Below are positions 46,700-59,200 of a DNA stretch of 64,000 nt, piece by piece. The notes beneath the pieces are model-generated. The model saw nothing but the letters and a program-made list of their open reading frames with translations, did not search any database and was not told the DNA's origin. Source of the DNA: Coix lacryma-jobi var. lacryma-jobi. Taxonomy: Eukaryota > Streptophyta > Magnoliopsida > Poales > Poaceae. The stretch spans positions 992,001 through 1,056,000 of the forward strand of contig CM019825.1 of assembly GCA_009763385.1 (NCBI GenBank), read 5' to 3'. Each line of letters starts with the position of its first letter. The stretch's first letter is position 1. Position numbers and translations under genes: made by a program.

Positions 46700-49600
46700 T
46701 CATTCTTCATCGGTCTGGAACTCCTCCCCAAGATCTTCTGCCGCGGGGACAGCCTCGACGTCCAGGCCAGGAGGAGGGGTGCCAACTACACCACTATCCG
46801 CATCGGGAGGCAGCACGTCCTCCTCGAAAAGCTTCGCGAGCGCCGCCCCTGGCCTCTCCACCTTTTCCAGGATCTTGTCGACGCGACAATTGTTCCATTC
46901 TTTGCCCTTCCCCTCGATCTCGACGAAGCCCTTGGCGACGACGTTGACCGGGTAGCGGAAGCCGGAGCGGACGGCCGCGAGCGCCTGCTTGACGCCATGG
47001 TGGAGAGCGCTCTTGACACGATCCCGCACGGCCATGTCGAAGAAGCACAGGGCATCGACCAGGGCGTCGCCTCGAGCCACCGTGCCCTCCGCCGGGGCCA
47101 CCGGGTCGGCGCCCCACATGGAGCAGAGCCTGTCGAGGGGGCCGCGCGCCCGCTCCGCCACCATGGTCTCACCCTGGAGCTGCTCCACAAGAGCCTGATT
47201 CGTCTCGCGGAGCTCCTCGACGGTCTTCTCCAGACCTGTGCAACAAACGGAAAAGAATAAGTCCGCGGTGTGGCAAGAATCACGAAATCAAAAGCAAGAC
47301 AAAGCAAGACACAATACCTTGACAGTGTACGCCCAGGGCGGCAAAGTCGCTAGTGAGGACCCCGACGCGCTGCTCGAGCGTATGCTTCTGGGACAGCACG
47401 TCAAGGTTTTGGCCCTTGAGCTCCTCGACCAGCTTGCTCGTCTGCGCAAGGGCCAGATCCTTCCGGATCACCTCCTGCCGCGCTGCCTCCGCCGCAGCCA
47501 GGGCGGTGGCGGCCTCGCTCTTGGCCTCCTCGGTCTCCTTCCTCGCCGCTTCCGCTGCAGACCGGGCGGCGGCGGCCTCGCTTCGGGCGTCGGCAGCCTC
47601 CTTCTTCGACGCCTCCACCGCGGACAGAGTGGTGGTAGTCTCCCTCTTTGCTTGGGCGGCCTCGCCTCGAGCCGCCTGGGTCTCCGCCCGTGCGTCGTTG
47701 AGCCGGCTCGCCATCTGCGCATTCTGGCTCAGCTCAGCGCGGAGCTCCTGGAGCTCCCCCTCCGCCCTCGCGAGGGCGGCCGCCACCAGGGCAGACTTGT
47801 CCGCCTCCTCCACGAAGGCCCTCTCTGCCTACGCCACGAGCTCGGTCATCTCCCTGAGGATCAACCGCGCCTCCCACGGAACCCCCTGCTGAGCCGACAG
47901 CTCGGCGAGGATAATGGCATCGCACGGAGGCGGGGGCTCGAGCGGGAGCAGATCGCTCGAGGGGTGGCTCGTCTCCAAGCTCTCCTCCGGCCGGCCCCTC
48001 GAGCCTCTCCTCCCTCGCTGGGTCTTCCGGCGCCTTATCCTTCCCTGTCGGTGCCTCGGGCGCCCCCTCCAACGCCGAGCCTTGGACCGGGGACGGCACC
48101 CTCTCCAGCTCGTCCAGAAGCTCCTCCACCATCGGTACCATCTCCACTGACGCCTCTCCTTCCTTCTCCTTATCCGCGGGCGCGCGAGGCTCCGTCAGAG
48201 GGGGATCCTGTCCAGCGGGCTAGCTCACGTCAACTGGGGTCTCGAGGGCCTCTGACCCCTCAACCCCAGACGCCGACAGAGTCGCGCCCGTCTCGGATGC
48301 TCCCCCCGAGATAGCCGTCGTGACGGGGGGAGGAGTGGCCCTCTCGGTAGGCGCCACCGGAGGAGAAGGAGGAGGCGGCGCCGCGGTGGACGCAGTGGCG
48401 GCAGGCTTGGCGCTAGGAGCCGCGGTCCCTGCTGAAAAAGACAACAATGTTATCAATACCATGAAAAAGCCTCGACCCCCGTGGTCGACGGCGTCGGCCT
48501 CACCAAGATCCGCGGCGGTCGTCTGCCTTCCCCGAGCCATGGCTGCTCGAGCCTTCACCAGCCAAGCGGCCACTCCAGCGGAAGAAGGAGCCATACCTCG
48601 GGGTGCTTGATCCTCAGCGGAGCTCGAGGTCTTGGCCCGCTTGGACGCTGCGGGGTCCGCCTCCTGCCGGGAGCGCTTTTCCCTGAATAACCAGAAGCGG
48701 CACACATCACCAAAGGTAAAAAGCTAAAGCCTCTCTACCCTCGGAATTGAGAAACGTTACTCACCCAAAACGACGGCGGGGCTTCTTCCCCGAATCGTCG
48801 GACCCGCTCGGGGGCTTCGAGCCCGCCCCATGGCTCGAGCCATGCCCCCGAGCCGTCTCCGCGTGGCTCGGATGAGGGGAAGGCTCCCGGTGCTTCTCGT
48901 GGCTCGACCCCGGCGGGGAGCTCTCCTTCTGTCTCTTGTCCCGGGGGGCGACCGCGTCTCCTTCGAGCGGTCACCTTGGCGCCTTTCCCGGCGCGGGCTC
49001 CAGGACCTACTCCGGCGCTCGTGCTGGCGGTCGCGCCCCCCCGCGTCTGCCTCCCTCTCCCGGCGATGGTGCGGCGATGGGCTCCGGGATCGCTCGCGAC
49101 TCCTGTCGCGAGACGACTGGGGGCTTCCCCCTCGACGGTCATGGTGGCGGGGGCTCGACGCCCCCTCATGTTGACCGCTCCTCCGCGGGCTTGATGTCGC
49201 CCTCGACGACTCGCGACGGTCAGGCCCGGAGTCCTTCTCGGCGTGCTGGCCGCTTCTCGAGGGCCGGCCCTTCTCGAGACCCCCCGCCTGGGTCGACGCG
49301 GTTGCAGCCTCCTTCTGCGCCGCGGCGGTGACACCCCGAGTTCGGGGCCTCTTCACGGCAGGGGGCACGTCCGGCACGGAGCTCGACGTGCCCTGAGCCT
49401 CCGACGGGGCTGGGCCTGACGCGGCCTTCCGCGGCTGCGTCCCACGCGATCCCTTCGCCGGGAGGACCTCCAAGACATTCTCCTGCATAGAGGAGCGGTC
49501 AGCCCTGATGTCGATGACCCCCGCGCGCCTCAGACGCGCATCCATCCCTTCATCATCACTCTCCTCCTCATCGTCATCCTCCTCCTCCGAGCTCGAGGAG

Positions 49601-50863
49601 CTGAGCTCGGGGGACTCCTCTCCAGGCTGCCGGTTACGACGAGCCTTCGCTAGCCTCTGCTCCCAAGCCACCCGACGCAAGTTCTTCTCTTTCTCCTTCT
49701 TCTTCTTGGCATCCTTACTCTCCTTATCTTTCTGAGCAGAGAGGCGCCTCACCTGTATTTCCGCGGCGTCCTCCCTCACCGGGGGCCTCGACGCGCGACA
49801 TGTGAACGCTCCCTGCAAAAAAGAAACTTGATGAGAAAAACCACAAGGAGAATGAACAAGGTTCGAAGAAAGAGAAAGGAGGGGAAGCTCGAGACAGCCT
49901 AGCTTGAGGAAGGCTTACCAGGTCGAGGCATCCCGCGTCGGGCGCCATGGCGATCAGGTTGGCCTCCTCAGGACGGAACGGCCCATGAATCGTGACCGTC
50001 ACCCGGGAGGTAGCCTCGTTCTGAGGCAGCCTCTCCTCGGCCATCCTCGACTGGTTCAGCGCCTCGGGCGGGGCGTTTGGCCCCATTTCGAACATGAGAA
50101 GGGGGCGGTCCGCCAGAGGAAGGACCCTCCGCTGATGGAATGCCCAAATGACCGCCTGGACGGTCAGTTTCTTCTCCTCCACCAGCACCCTCATCGTGTT
50201 CATCAGCGGCGTCAGGTGGCCCTGCCTGTCCGCCGCGACGCCCCAGTTCCACTTCTCCGAACGCTGGGTGATGACCCTGCCGGTGTACTGCGGAAGGAGC
50301 CCGTCCTCATTCCACAGGTAGAACCAGTGGTCGTCCCACCTCGCCTGGTTGGTGGAAAGCTTATAGCGGAGGTAGTCGTGGGAGACGTTGGACGACGAGG
50401 GACCGGTCCTCGCGGTGATGGTGAGGGAGCCCATGCGCGCGAGCCTCCTCCCGCTCGGCTTCGCGGCCTTGTGGAAGAGCTCGCCCCGGAAGAGGTGGAC
50501 GAACATCTCCCAGTGCGGCTCGATCTTCAGGTATCCCTCACACACCGCGGCGTAGATGGCGGCGTGCGAGATCGAGTTGGGGGAGAAGTGTTGCAGCTCC
50601 ACCTCAAAGTGGTGAGCCAGCCCCCGCATAAAGCGGCTCGGCGGAACGCCGAGCCCCATGCGGTGGTAGCGCGTGAAGCTCACCACGTACCCCTCCGGCG
50701 GGTCCGGCTCCCGGTGATCCGCCGACGGGACGATCCACCACGCGGGCCCCTCCTGCGGGTTGGGGCGGAGAAACCCCCGGTCCACCAGCGTCTCCAACTC
50801 TTGTTGCGTCGTCTTCGACGGGCTCCAGTCTTCGGGCGGCAGCACCTGGGACGGGGCGGCCAT
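46700..50863 (-). CDS. Antisense multi-exon gene of the Gypsy element
   Basis: Exons inferred on the minus strand are 50863-49919, 49812-48765, from 48682 leftward with at least one further intron to 47318, and 47235-46700. Junctions are GT-AG. Exon 1 (MAAPSQVLPPEDW..., 315 residues) matches the gypsy-type plant transposon domain known from antisense ORFs of Grande-like elements (GYVVSFTRYHRMGLGVPPSR, WFYLWNEDG). Exon 2 is Lys/Glu-rich, then Arg/Ser-rich (RERSRSPSPHHRRER), like an RS domain. Its frame changes before the end, implying an indel. Exon 3 codes a nuclear-signal-like SKRAKTSSS, Pro/Ala-rich linkers and a long Ala/Glu coiled coil. The last exon is compact (ARGPLDRLCSMWG...KGFVEIEGK). 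In-frame stops, such as near 48222, show decay. Function unknown. Confidence 0.65.
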
Positions 50864-51000
50864 GGCGGCGACGGCACAGATCTGAGCGGCGGACGGGCGG
50901 CCGGGAAGGTTACCTATCGCGAGCTTGGGGAGAGAACGTGTGGGAGCTGCGGCGGCTGAAGGCAAAGGCAAAGTAAAAGAGTCCCTTACCCCTCTTTCGA

Positions 51001-51010
51001 TATTTATAAG
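51001..51010 (-). promoter_or_regulatory. TATA box of the antisense Gypsy gene
   Basis: CTTATAAATA on the minus strand lies about 140 bases before the ATG at 50863, with a purine-rich leader between. The gene therefore seems to carry its own promoter upstream of the 3' LTR. Confidence 0.6.
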
Positions 51011-51992
51011 AGAAAACCCCAACGGGCGGGGTCTCCCACGACAGAAAAAAGGTAACCGCATGCATTCAATGCGCCCACCTAACCAAATCTCGAGCCGGTT
51101 GACAGGTACACGCGGCAACTCCCGATTCGCTCCACTACCAGGGCCCACCGCGACCGCCGCTCGGACTTCGTGTCCGTCGCCCTCCCTGACAGTTTCTGCC
51201 TAAAAAGGTGCGCCAAACGGGCAGAAGGATTCCCAGACGACGGTAGCTTCTTCACGAAGGTAAAAACGGGCCCCGGCCCTTCCAAGCCTCGAAGCAGCGA
51301 AGGCTGGCCCTCGAAGAGGGTTTGACAGCCAGCTTCGAGCACCCGAGTCAGGGACACCAAGGGGCGCCACTCGCAGCATCGCTCGAGGGCCAAGCCCTCG
51401 AGGCCCCTCACGTGTATCCAAGGCAGGGCGCACGACATGCAGTGAGATCCCCTCGGAGGGAGGCATCGAGCCACCAGGTCCTATCGAATGGACCCGGCAT
51501 TCCTGCAGACCGAGCGCCTATGCTTAATGAGATCGCCTCCGGGCTTCAGTCGACCCTATCGAACGGGGCACGAGGTCTCACTTGGATTCCCCCGTTACCA
51601 GCTCACCGGGAACCTCGATACTCGCCCGCTCGTGGTAGTGCGAGGCATCCCCCCTCGCATCCGATCGAAAGGACTCGTGGGATGACAAGCCAGATCAACT
51701 GGCGTGCCGGACAGCTCGAAGAGCCGGCCGGTCAGTTCAGCCTGGCACCCCTCGACAAAAGAGGGTCGAAAAACTCGGGGGCTCGACACTCCTGAACCTA
51801 AAAAACGTAACTAACACTCACGCTCGCAAAAAAGCCCACGAGGGAGTCCTAACCACTCCCCCGTGGCCTCGGGTGCGACACCCACGGAATCAAAATAACC
51901 AAACCCTCGAGAACCAGTTAGCTTAACCCTCGAGATCCACGTAGGGAGCCCCTGCTCGAGTGCTAGCACTCGAACAAGGGCTTGGGGGCTAC
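51011..51992. other. Gypsy region between the antisense promoter and the 3' LTR
   Basis: No gene is supported. The sequence is GC-rich and crowded with CTCGAG/CCTCGA words. It ends in the purine-rich CTTGGGGGCTAC (about 51981-51992), the likely polypurine tract next to the 3' LTR. Confidence 0.6.
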
Positions 51993-53181
51993 TGTCGGGG
52001 GACCACAAAAGGGGTACCCCCAATCAACGCAAAACAAATAGGAGACCTAACTAGTCTAACCCCCCTAAAAACCCAACCCCTCGAGGCCTGCAACGCCGGC
52101 CCATCGCCCGGAAGCCCGGGCCCGCCAAAGCCTTACTAACCGCCTCATGGTAGCCTGCCTCTTGAGCCCCGGCACATAGGCCTCGAGCCCACTCCAGCCG
52201 TACACCGTTCTTCGAGACCCCACGTGGGAACCTCAAGCCTCTCTAACGCGGTGACCTATCCCTCGAGACACGTCACGCCTTCCTCGAGCGGCACCGGACA
52301 TCGGATACCAATCCCACACTACGCATTTAATGCGTTCACCTACTCCGGTCACATCTTCTGGTACGCGACGTGTGCCACAGTGAACCGGAGCCGGAGTCAA
52401 AACTCGTTTTTACCGCAAGCATGGGCAAAAAGGTACAAGTACAGCACTGTTCGGCCATACCCTGCACTGTTGTGCCCTTGAGCCACGTCTCGAGGCCTGG
52501 ATACCCACTGCACAACCGGGTTTCCCGGGACTTGCCCATACCTGCGGGGACTCGAGCCCCCCGTAGGCGCCGCCTCGAGGCCGGCCCTGCGCCCTTCGAG
52601 CCCTGACTGCTTTCATGCTATTGGAGAACAGGTACCCCAAGACCCGGAGAGACCCTGCCACGTCCTGTACGAGCCGAAATGGGCGCTGCACGACCTCCAC
52701 GTCGTCACGCCTCCACGTCCACGCACGGGATGGAAGCCACGCTCCAAGGACGCCTCAAACAGCAACCTCCACGACGGCACCAGTGATCTCGACAAGACAT
52801 AGTTCCTACCCTCCGTCGTATTGGGCGCCGTACACCCAGACTCCTGTATCACCCCTATGTAACCCTGGCCTCCTCTTGCTCTATAAAAGAGGACGCCAGG
52901 GCCCTTCACGCACACGACACGACACAGACTTAGGCGACACGGATCCACACAACACACAGACACTTGAGTCCAGGCTCTTGTCCGCGCTCGCTGAGCTTGT
53001 ATTGCCCCTGTACAAGCACTTAGGTGCAAGTAATACAAGAACATCCTCCCCCCGCTGGACGTAGGGCCTTCTTTGCCCGAACGAGGATAAATCCTTGTGT
53101 CATCTTGCATCACCATCCAGGAAGAGAGCATGCGATCATGTTACTAGTTGGTGTCATACCCCCGGGGTTGAAACACCGACA
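51993..53181 (+). repeat. 3' LTR of the Gypsy element
   Basis: The repeat is 1189 bp, starts TGTCGGGGGACC and ends GAAACACCGACA, followed by the CTTTG duplication. It has a TATA box matching the 5' copy near 52882. Confidence 0.95.
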
Positions 53182-53686
53182 CTTTGGCATGCCCCCAACT
53201 CTTGGTGTGTTATTTCAAAATCCCTCCCAGTGACTCCAATGCGTCATCCAGCACCGCGACTCCAAAGGCGGCATCACCACCCCTGCTCCTCCACAAGGCG
53301 TCGTCGCCCCACCTTTCTCCGCCGTGACTCCCAGACCAGAGTGTCGCTGCCGCTCGGCAGCCGCCCCATCACGTCACATGATTTGATGAAATTAGAAATT
53401 AGTTGAGCTAGAGCAAATAAAAAAACTAGAAATTGAAATATATATTATCATCATCTCTCTTTACTACATCATGTTTGATCCTACAAATCTTGATTCAATA
53501 ATAATTATGTAACCCTTTGTTCAGGGGTTGTTAAATTCTCCACTTCTGAAATGGAAAGGCTCTATTATTTATGAATTGATTTTGACTTAATATTTGTTTA
53601 TCATCTCTTGTTGCATTGAAAATTTAAAGCTCCCGTAGCAACGCACGAGCATCTGCTAGTTACGATCAAGTTACTGATACCACTTA

Positions 53687-53940
53687 GGGGTTGTTTGGTA
53701 TAGCTGAGCTGTTATGAGCTGTTTTTTTTAATCAAACATTTTTTTTGCAAAACAGCTTCACTCATGAAGTTGTTTTATTCCCACTCACAAAACCATAAGT
53801 TATGAAGCTAAAAAAAGTAGTTTTTCACAGCTTACACCTTCATTTCTCTCTCTCAACCATGCATGAAGTTGTTGGTGAAGCTGTTTTGTCAAACATTTTT
53901 TTTAAAACAGCTCAGCTTCACTGAGCTATACCAAACAGGG
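53687..53940. mobile_element. MITE with long inverted ends (Tourist-like, degraded)
   Basis: GGGGTTGTTTGGTATAGCTG at the left and, inverted, CCCTGTTTGGTATAGCTCAG at the right enclose 254 bp that can fold into a long hairpin (GAGCTGTTTT/AAAACAGCTC). No clear target duplication remains, so the family is uncertain. Confidence 0.6.
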
Positions 53941-56275
53941 TCATATTACTGCCAAGTTACTACTATATAACTTGGATATATTATATTGTATATAGAAATA
54001 ATAAGAAAATTGGGTGGAGGGTGTATGTGTGCGTGAGTTTTTTTTTCGATTTTCTTTTTACCTGTGATGTGAGGAAGAGTCCACGGTGATTTAACGTGAA
54101 TGGTACTAAAAACCAATCAATGTTCGGTGCTGGTTTTCTAAAACTGAATCTTTTAGTGGTATAGCCTTTTTCCTAAACTGAAGATCTTTTTAAACGGTAT
54201 ATACTCATCTTTTTTACCCCTTGGGATTGGTTTGATTGGACGAGAAGAAAGCTGTTGGGTGTTTAGGTCCGATATATATAATCTCACGGCCCAACGGCAC
54301 AGATTCAGCCCACTCACGGCCCGGTCAACAAAAAAAAAAGGTGCACGAGTCGACCGCTCCCGCCATTACCCAGGTCCCAGGGCGCCCCATCGGCACGCCG
54401 CCGCCCCACGCTGCTTGCTGATCCTCATCCCCCTCTCCCAGATCTGAGATCTCTCGGATATCCTCGAGCTCCTCCGCAGCGGTCGGAGTCGACCCCATCT
54501 ACTACAACGGTCAAGGCGTCCGATCCCCAATGAACTCCACCGTACCCGGCCGGAGGAGGGCGTATACGTGCCGGAGATTGTCTTCGGAGACCTCAGCAAG
54601 ATCGCCAAGCTGAAGCTGGCTAACTTAATTATTCTCCACGGATCGAGTTCGCCATCGATATCGTCGACAGCCGCCTTGAGAGGAAGTAGAAGCAGGTGAC
54701 ATATATATTTTGGATGTCCCCCTTCCCCGCCCCCTTAGCAGCTTTCATCACATTCTTGTTCTTAGTTTTTTTTTTTTTAATATAGTTCAGTGTATCGTAT
54801 TGAACCAGGGTTTCATATGAACTTTTGCCCCAAATTCAGCAAGCCTTCCGCCCTTCACCATCTGAAATTATGGACGAGATATTAGCATTTTGTCCAGCTC
54901 ATGTACGACCAGGCAATCCAGCTTGCAATCCGAGGTTCATAGGCGCACATTAATCCCAATTGTAAGATGGAGCAGACTTATGAGTGAAGCATGTTTATCT
55001 TGAGTCAATAAGCTTCATACCTCCCATTCAGATACAGGGCATAGTAACACTCTCTCTTGGATATTTTTCAGATTTTCTCGATCGGAGAATATGGGAAACA
55101 AGTCAGAGCCTGATCGAGATAACAGTTAGCTTGCTGGGGGTTAATTGGACAATGATCACATTCAAGCCTGACCTTGCCAAGTTTCACATGACATGACCCA
55201 CCTTGATGATGATGTCATAGCCAGCCCTCATGAGGAAGAGAGTTGTTGATATGGTAGTCTTTCTAGGCATAACCGTACAGGTCGTGCTTAATGGCCGGAT
55301 GGCTCAGCAGATACAGAGCTTTTTTGTGATGTGTTTACTGTTGCCACTTACACAATTTTTTGTGTTTCAGGTCAGCTTTGCAAACAAATTTGCAACTACT
55401 GAAGGGGGGGACTCATGTAGATCATGTGTCAAACCAGATCGTGGCCTGTATTGTGAAGATGTGTAGCAACTACTTCCAAGTTGAAGAGTGATGTTGAAGA
55501 GACATTTATGGGTCTTCGTTCATGGATAACCAGACTTTCAATTCACCAACCAGGGATGCTTTGATCAGTTTCTCGGTAACGGTACGTGACGTTCTAGTGG
55601 CCTTGATTGCTGTAGTCTTGCTATACCACTCATTCTTTATGCTATTGCAGTTTTCGAGTGCATCATTGGCGAGCGAACTATCTCCCTGGAATAGATCATC
55701 ACAAGCAATAAGGCATCAGTCTGAGATAGCCTGCTACATATATCTTACTGTACTGTATTGGTTTGTTATAGTCGTGGTGGTTTGAGTTCTTAGGAGATCA
55801 AGTCAGGAGGTTGGTTATCTGATGGATTAGAGGTTTCATTAGGTAATCTACATGTTTATCCCTAAAAGAATAGAAAACACCCGCTAGATCTGTTGCTAGT
55901 TGATCCTAGGAACTAACAAAAATAATCTAGAAATCAAAGTCAGAGATAGCCGATGATCAAGTGATCAAGTAGTAATAATGCAAGAGTAGTAGCAGGCAGG
56001 TACATCCTTGTTAGGACTAATACAGTACAAAAGCATGAGAAGATCTCAAGATTTTTCAAAGTCTTATTAAAGAAAGAGGAGATCCCTAGATTTCTTTTTC
56101 CCTGGCTAAAACCACCAGACTATACAATTACAAAAGTGGTCTTTTCCATAGCATAGCAGCACAGATGCAAAACATGGGAGAGACGATAGATAATATATAG
56201 GGGGGACACATACTAGTAGTGACCATGTAGGGCAGAGGAACAGATATTCTGAATCATATTCTACCATTTCTTTTT
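53941..56275. other. Intergenic region with a degraded gene-like remnant
   Basis: At 54275 a TATATATAAT box precedes a GC-rich stretch (54340-54690) resembling a 5' exon. Possible coding pieces occur in different frames (VPEIVFGDLSKIAKLKLA near 54570, IDIVDSRLERK near 54655). They are not recognised and the frame is broken. From 54700 to 55800 short open runs occur without supported exons. The last few hundred bases before 56276 should include the 3' UTR of the CLASSY gene. Confidence 0.4.
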
Positions 56276-59200
56276 TCAGTCCTGCTTCACTATCATATGG
56301 AAAGTATTGGTCTCATCTTCATCAGCAAGCTCCTTCAGAACCTCGTCATCGATTTCAGTCACACGGTTTTGCAATGGGTCATCGAAATAACGCCCAAAGA
56401 AGACCATTTTCGCAATCCAAGCTTTCCTCCTGTTACTGTTGTATTTATCCTCCTCCCATGTCCCAGACGCCACAAGAAGGTAGACAAAAACCATTCTCTC
56501 CTGGCCAGGCCGAAATGCCCTTGCGATTGCCTGCCTGGTCTTCGAATGGTTCCACTCTGAATCCAGCATCACCAATCTCGATGCACCGGTCAAACTGATA
56601 CCCTCGGCACAGGCTGTTGTTGAAGCAATCAGCACCTTCCTCTTCCCTTCTCTGTCACTGTTGAATTTATCCATGACATCTGACCGCACAGGAAGTTCTT
56701 GATCTCCTTGCAGCACCAGGACTTCATGCCCAAGACGCCATCCAAACACAATCTCTATCAGCTTGACAAGAAAGGTTATCGGGGCCACGTTGTGGCAAAA
56801 TATCAGAACTCTCTCCCCTCTGAATGAGGACTTATGCAAAAGATCAATCACAAACTTTGCCTTGCAACCAACAGCAAAGTTCAGCTTGTACTTCTCAACT
56901 CTAGCTACTTCTGCCGGAGTGAAGTAAGTGCTAGCACACCTGGTTGCGTTTATAAGCCAAGGATGGATAGAAGCAATTGTGGTGAGCAGCTCAATCTCAA
57001 GCGGGTAACGCACATTGCCTGACAAGGGCATTGACAGTTTAGCCAGGACCTCTTCTTGGATGTCAGTGGGTTTCATGAAAAGTGTATACACACGTATACC
57101 TGGAAGAATGTTCAGTTTTGTCCCTTCAAATGAATCGATGAATCCATGAGTAAGATCATTTAACAAGGAGATGCCATCCATTCTGTCATGTTTGCTGCTA
57201 GACTCGATCTTCTGTGCCACTCTTTCCACAAAAATACGCCTTGCCAATGCTTCTTGATGTTTGCCAGTTCTGTTCTGTGTTTTCTTTTCTGATTCTGGAA
57301 CTAGCGCGGTCATAACATCGTTGACAAAACGAGGTCTGGCCAAACATAAGGTATTGAAATACTCTTCAAAGTTGTTCTGAAAGACTGTACCAGACAAGAG
57401 TATTCTGAATTCAGTCTTCACCTTCATCAGCAACTTTCTCAACTTTGATTTGTTGCTTCTTGGGTTGTGCCCTTCATCAAGAATCAATAGCCCAGGGTTG
57501 TTCATCAAAACTTTTGTTATGAACGCCTGATGATGCAGTTTTGAGTCTTCTTTCGTAAGTGATAAGAAAGAAGAATACGTCATGAGAAGAATGCTTGGTT
57601 CCTCATGCCACTTGCATAATTTGTCTAGACAATCCATGATGCGCATTATTTTCCACGTTGGTCGGTGAAAATTCTTTAAAACCGCCTGCAGTTTCGAACT
57701 AAGACCCCTCATCAGTTTGCTTGTTCTGTTAGAGTGGTGAAGCACATGCAACGGAAGCAAAATGCCCCATTTCTGAAACTCTCTCCTCCATGTATGGATT
57801 GCAGCTTTTGGAGTAAGGACCAATGGTCGACTTCTTGGGTGAACTTTCAAGTAACTGACAAGAAAAGAAATCAGCAACAGAGTTTTACCCGCTCCTGGAG
57901 TATGTGCAACCACACAACCACCTCTACTCGTTGAATCATCCATTTCTTCAAGCTGTAATGATCCTGCCAAGTTTTTCCATATAAACTCGAAGGCTTTTCT
58001 TTGATGTGCAAGTAGCTTTGGTTCAAGATCAGTGATTGAAGCCCACACATTCCCAGATTCCTTAATTTTGGAGGATTCTGGAGCACAAAACTCAAAAAAA
58101 GAAAGGTCAAGTACATGATCATCCTGACCAAAATGGCTCTGTTCAGGCCTCTCGTGGTCCTTACCAGTGAACTGTTCAAAAATGAAATATGCATACAGTC
58201 AATACTCAATAATGGGGTCCCAACTAAAATAAAGGGGAAAATGCTAATTTGATTGCTGACTGCTGTTTGAAGCTACCATACCATTGGTGGAAAGATATCC
58301 TTTGCCTCAGTGCATACAACATTGCACAGTCTGCAGGTCAGACCAAGCTGTTCGTCCAGCATGCAGTCATGATGACAGTGTTCTCCTCTTTTTCCTAAAT
58401 CAGTATTGCTCTCATGAACGGCTTCTGAATCTGTCATCTGGAAGTCCAAACATTTTATTAACTACGACAACAAAAACAAATATGTTTGTATCTTAAAGAA
58501 TGCTAGTTAGAACAAATATGTTCATAGAAAAAGAGGAAAGCAACTGTTTGCATGTTCCCAAACTTAAGCTCCCTCCACAGCAACTACAAAAGAAAATCAT
58601 GCTTCACTCACCTGCTTTTGCTCAAGAATTGCTACTCTGGCCAGTGCATAGTCCATTTCTTTCCACAATTCTTCAAGCTCATCCTTCTCCTCTTGACTAT
58701 CGGCGGAAGACGACCATGTAAAATCCTCTTCTTGGTAAGCATGTCCACAACCATTCAATATCTGGGCATCAAGCTTAAAGTCAGAATCTCTCTCCACTTC
58801 ACACTGGATATTTCCAATGCATTGGTCTATCATTTGCTTGTACTCTCTTTGGCACATGTGTTTCTTTCTTTTCCTACCCCTCTTTTGGCAGAATGCTGGT
58901 TCACTATTGCCATCTAGGCTTCGAGACGAAGCAAATGACTTTAGTCGAAACGTCGGACGATTGCACTTCTCTATATTCTTTGCAGGCGTATGTGGAATGT
59001 GAGAACCTGAACACCCTTGGCTTGTTGCATTCTTCTTTGTTTCCATGGAGGTTTGCTTTTCTTTTACAGGCAAAGAGCACTGATTTCTTTTCACTGGGTA
59101 CTTGTGCTGGCCTTCCATAGACCTTGAGTCTTCCTTGATCACAAAAGACCCGGAAACCTTTTCGTTCACCCCAGGATTTCCTAAGACCTCTTCATCACTT

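Larger units (their letters stand above)
24923..53181 (+). mobile_element. Ty3/Gypsy LTR retrotransposon with antisense gene, itself interrupted
   Basis: Two long terminal repeats (24923-26112 and 51993-53181) begin TG and end CA, and are flanked by CTTTG (24918-24922 and 53182-53186). The domain order gag, protease, reverse transcriptase, RNase H, integrase places it in Ty3/Gypsy. The long region after pol holding an antisense multi-exon gene is a feature known from Grande-like members of the Tat group. The span is 28,259 bp, of which 13,413 bp plus a 5-bp duplication is an inserted copia element, leaving about 14.8 kb. Multiple stops and frameshifts show that the copy is dead. Confidence 0.95.
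24878..53659 (+). mobile_element. Short Helitron split by a nested Gypsy element
   Basis: The left terminus reads TCTCTATACTAAAAAGAG after a host A. The right terminus has a hairpin (about 53632-53649), then CATCTG and CTAG (53656-53659), followed by a host T. These are the signatures of a grass Helitron inserted between A and T. The Gypsy element with its TSD interrupts it 45 bp from the 5' end. Without that insert the element is about 518 bp (24878-24922 plus 53187-53659), far too small to encode a helicase. The GC-rich portion at 53230-53370 may be captured DNA. Confidence 0.72.

Noticed and set aside
22492..53661. 179-bp inverted repeats at both ends of a 31-kb segment, as if terminal repeats of one giant DNA transposon
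   Set aside because: No target duplication flanks them. Both ends fit Helitron 3' termini (hairpin plus CTAG next to T) in opposite orientation, and a Helitron 5' end lies at 24878, so two separate insertions explain them better.
55522..55785. 87-codon hydrophobic frame with a possible membrane segment
   Set aside because: It has no recognisable family and no supported promoter or splice context, and lies in a region of decayed sequence.
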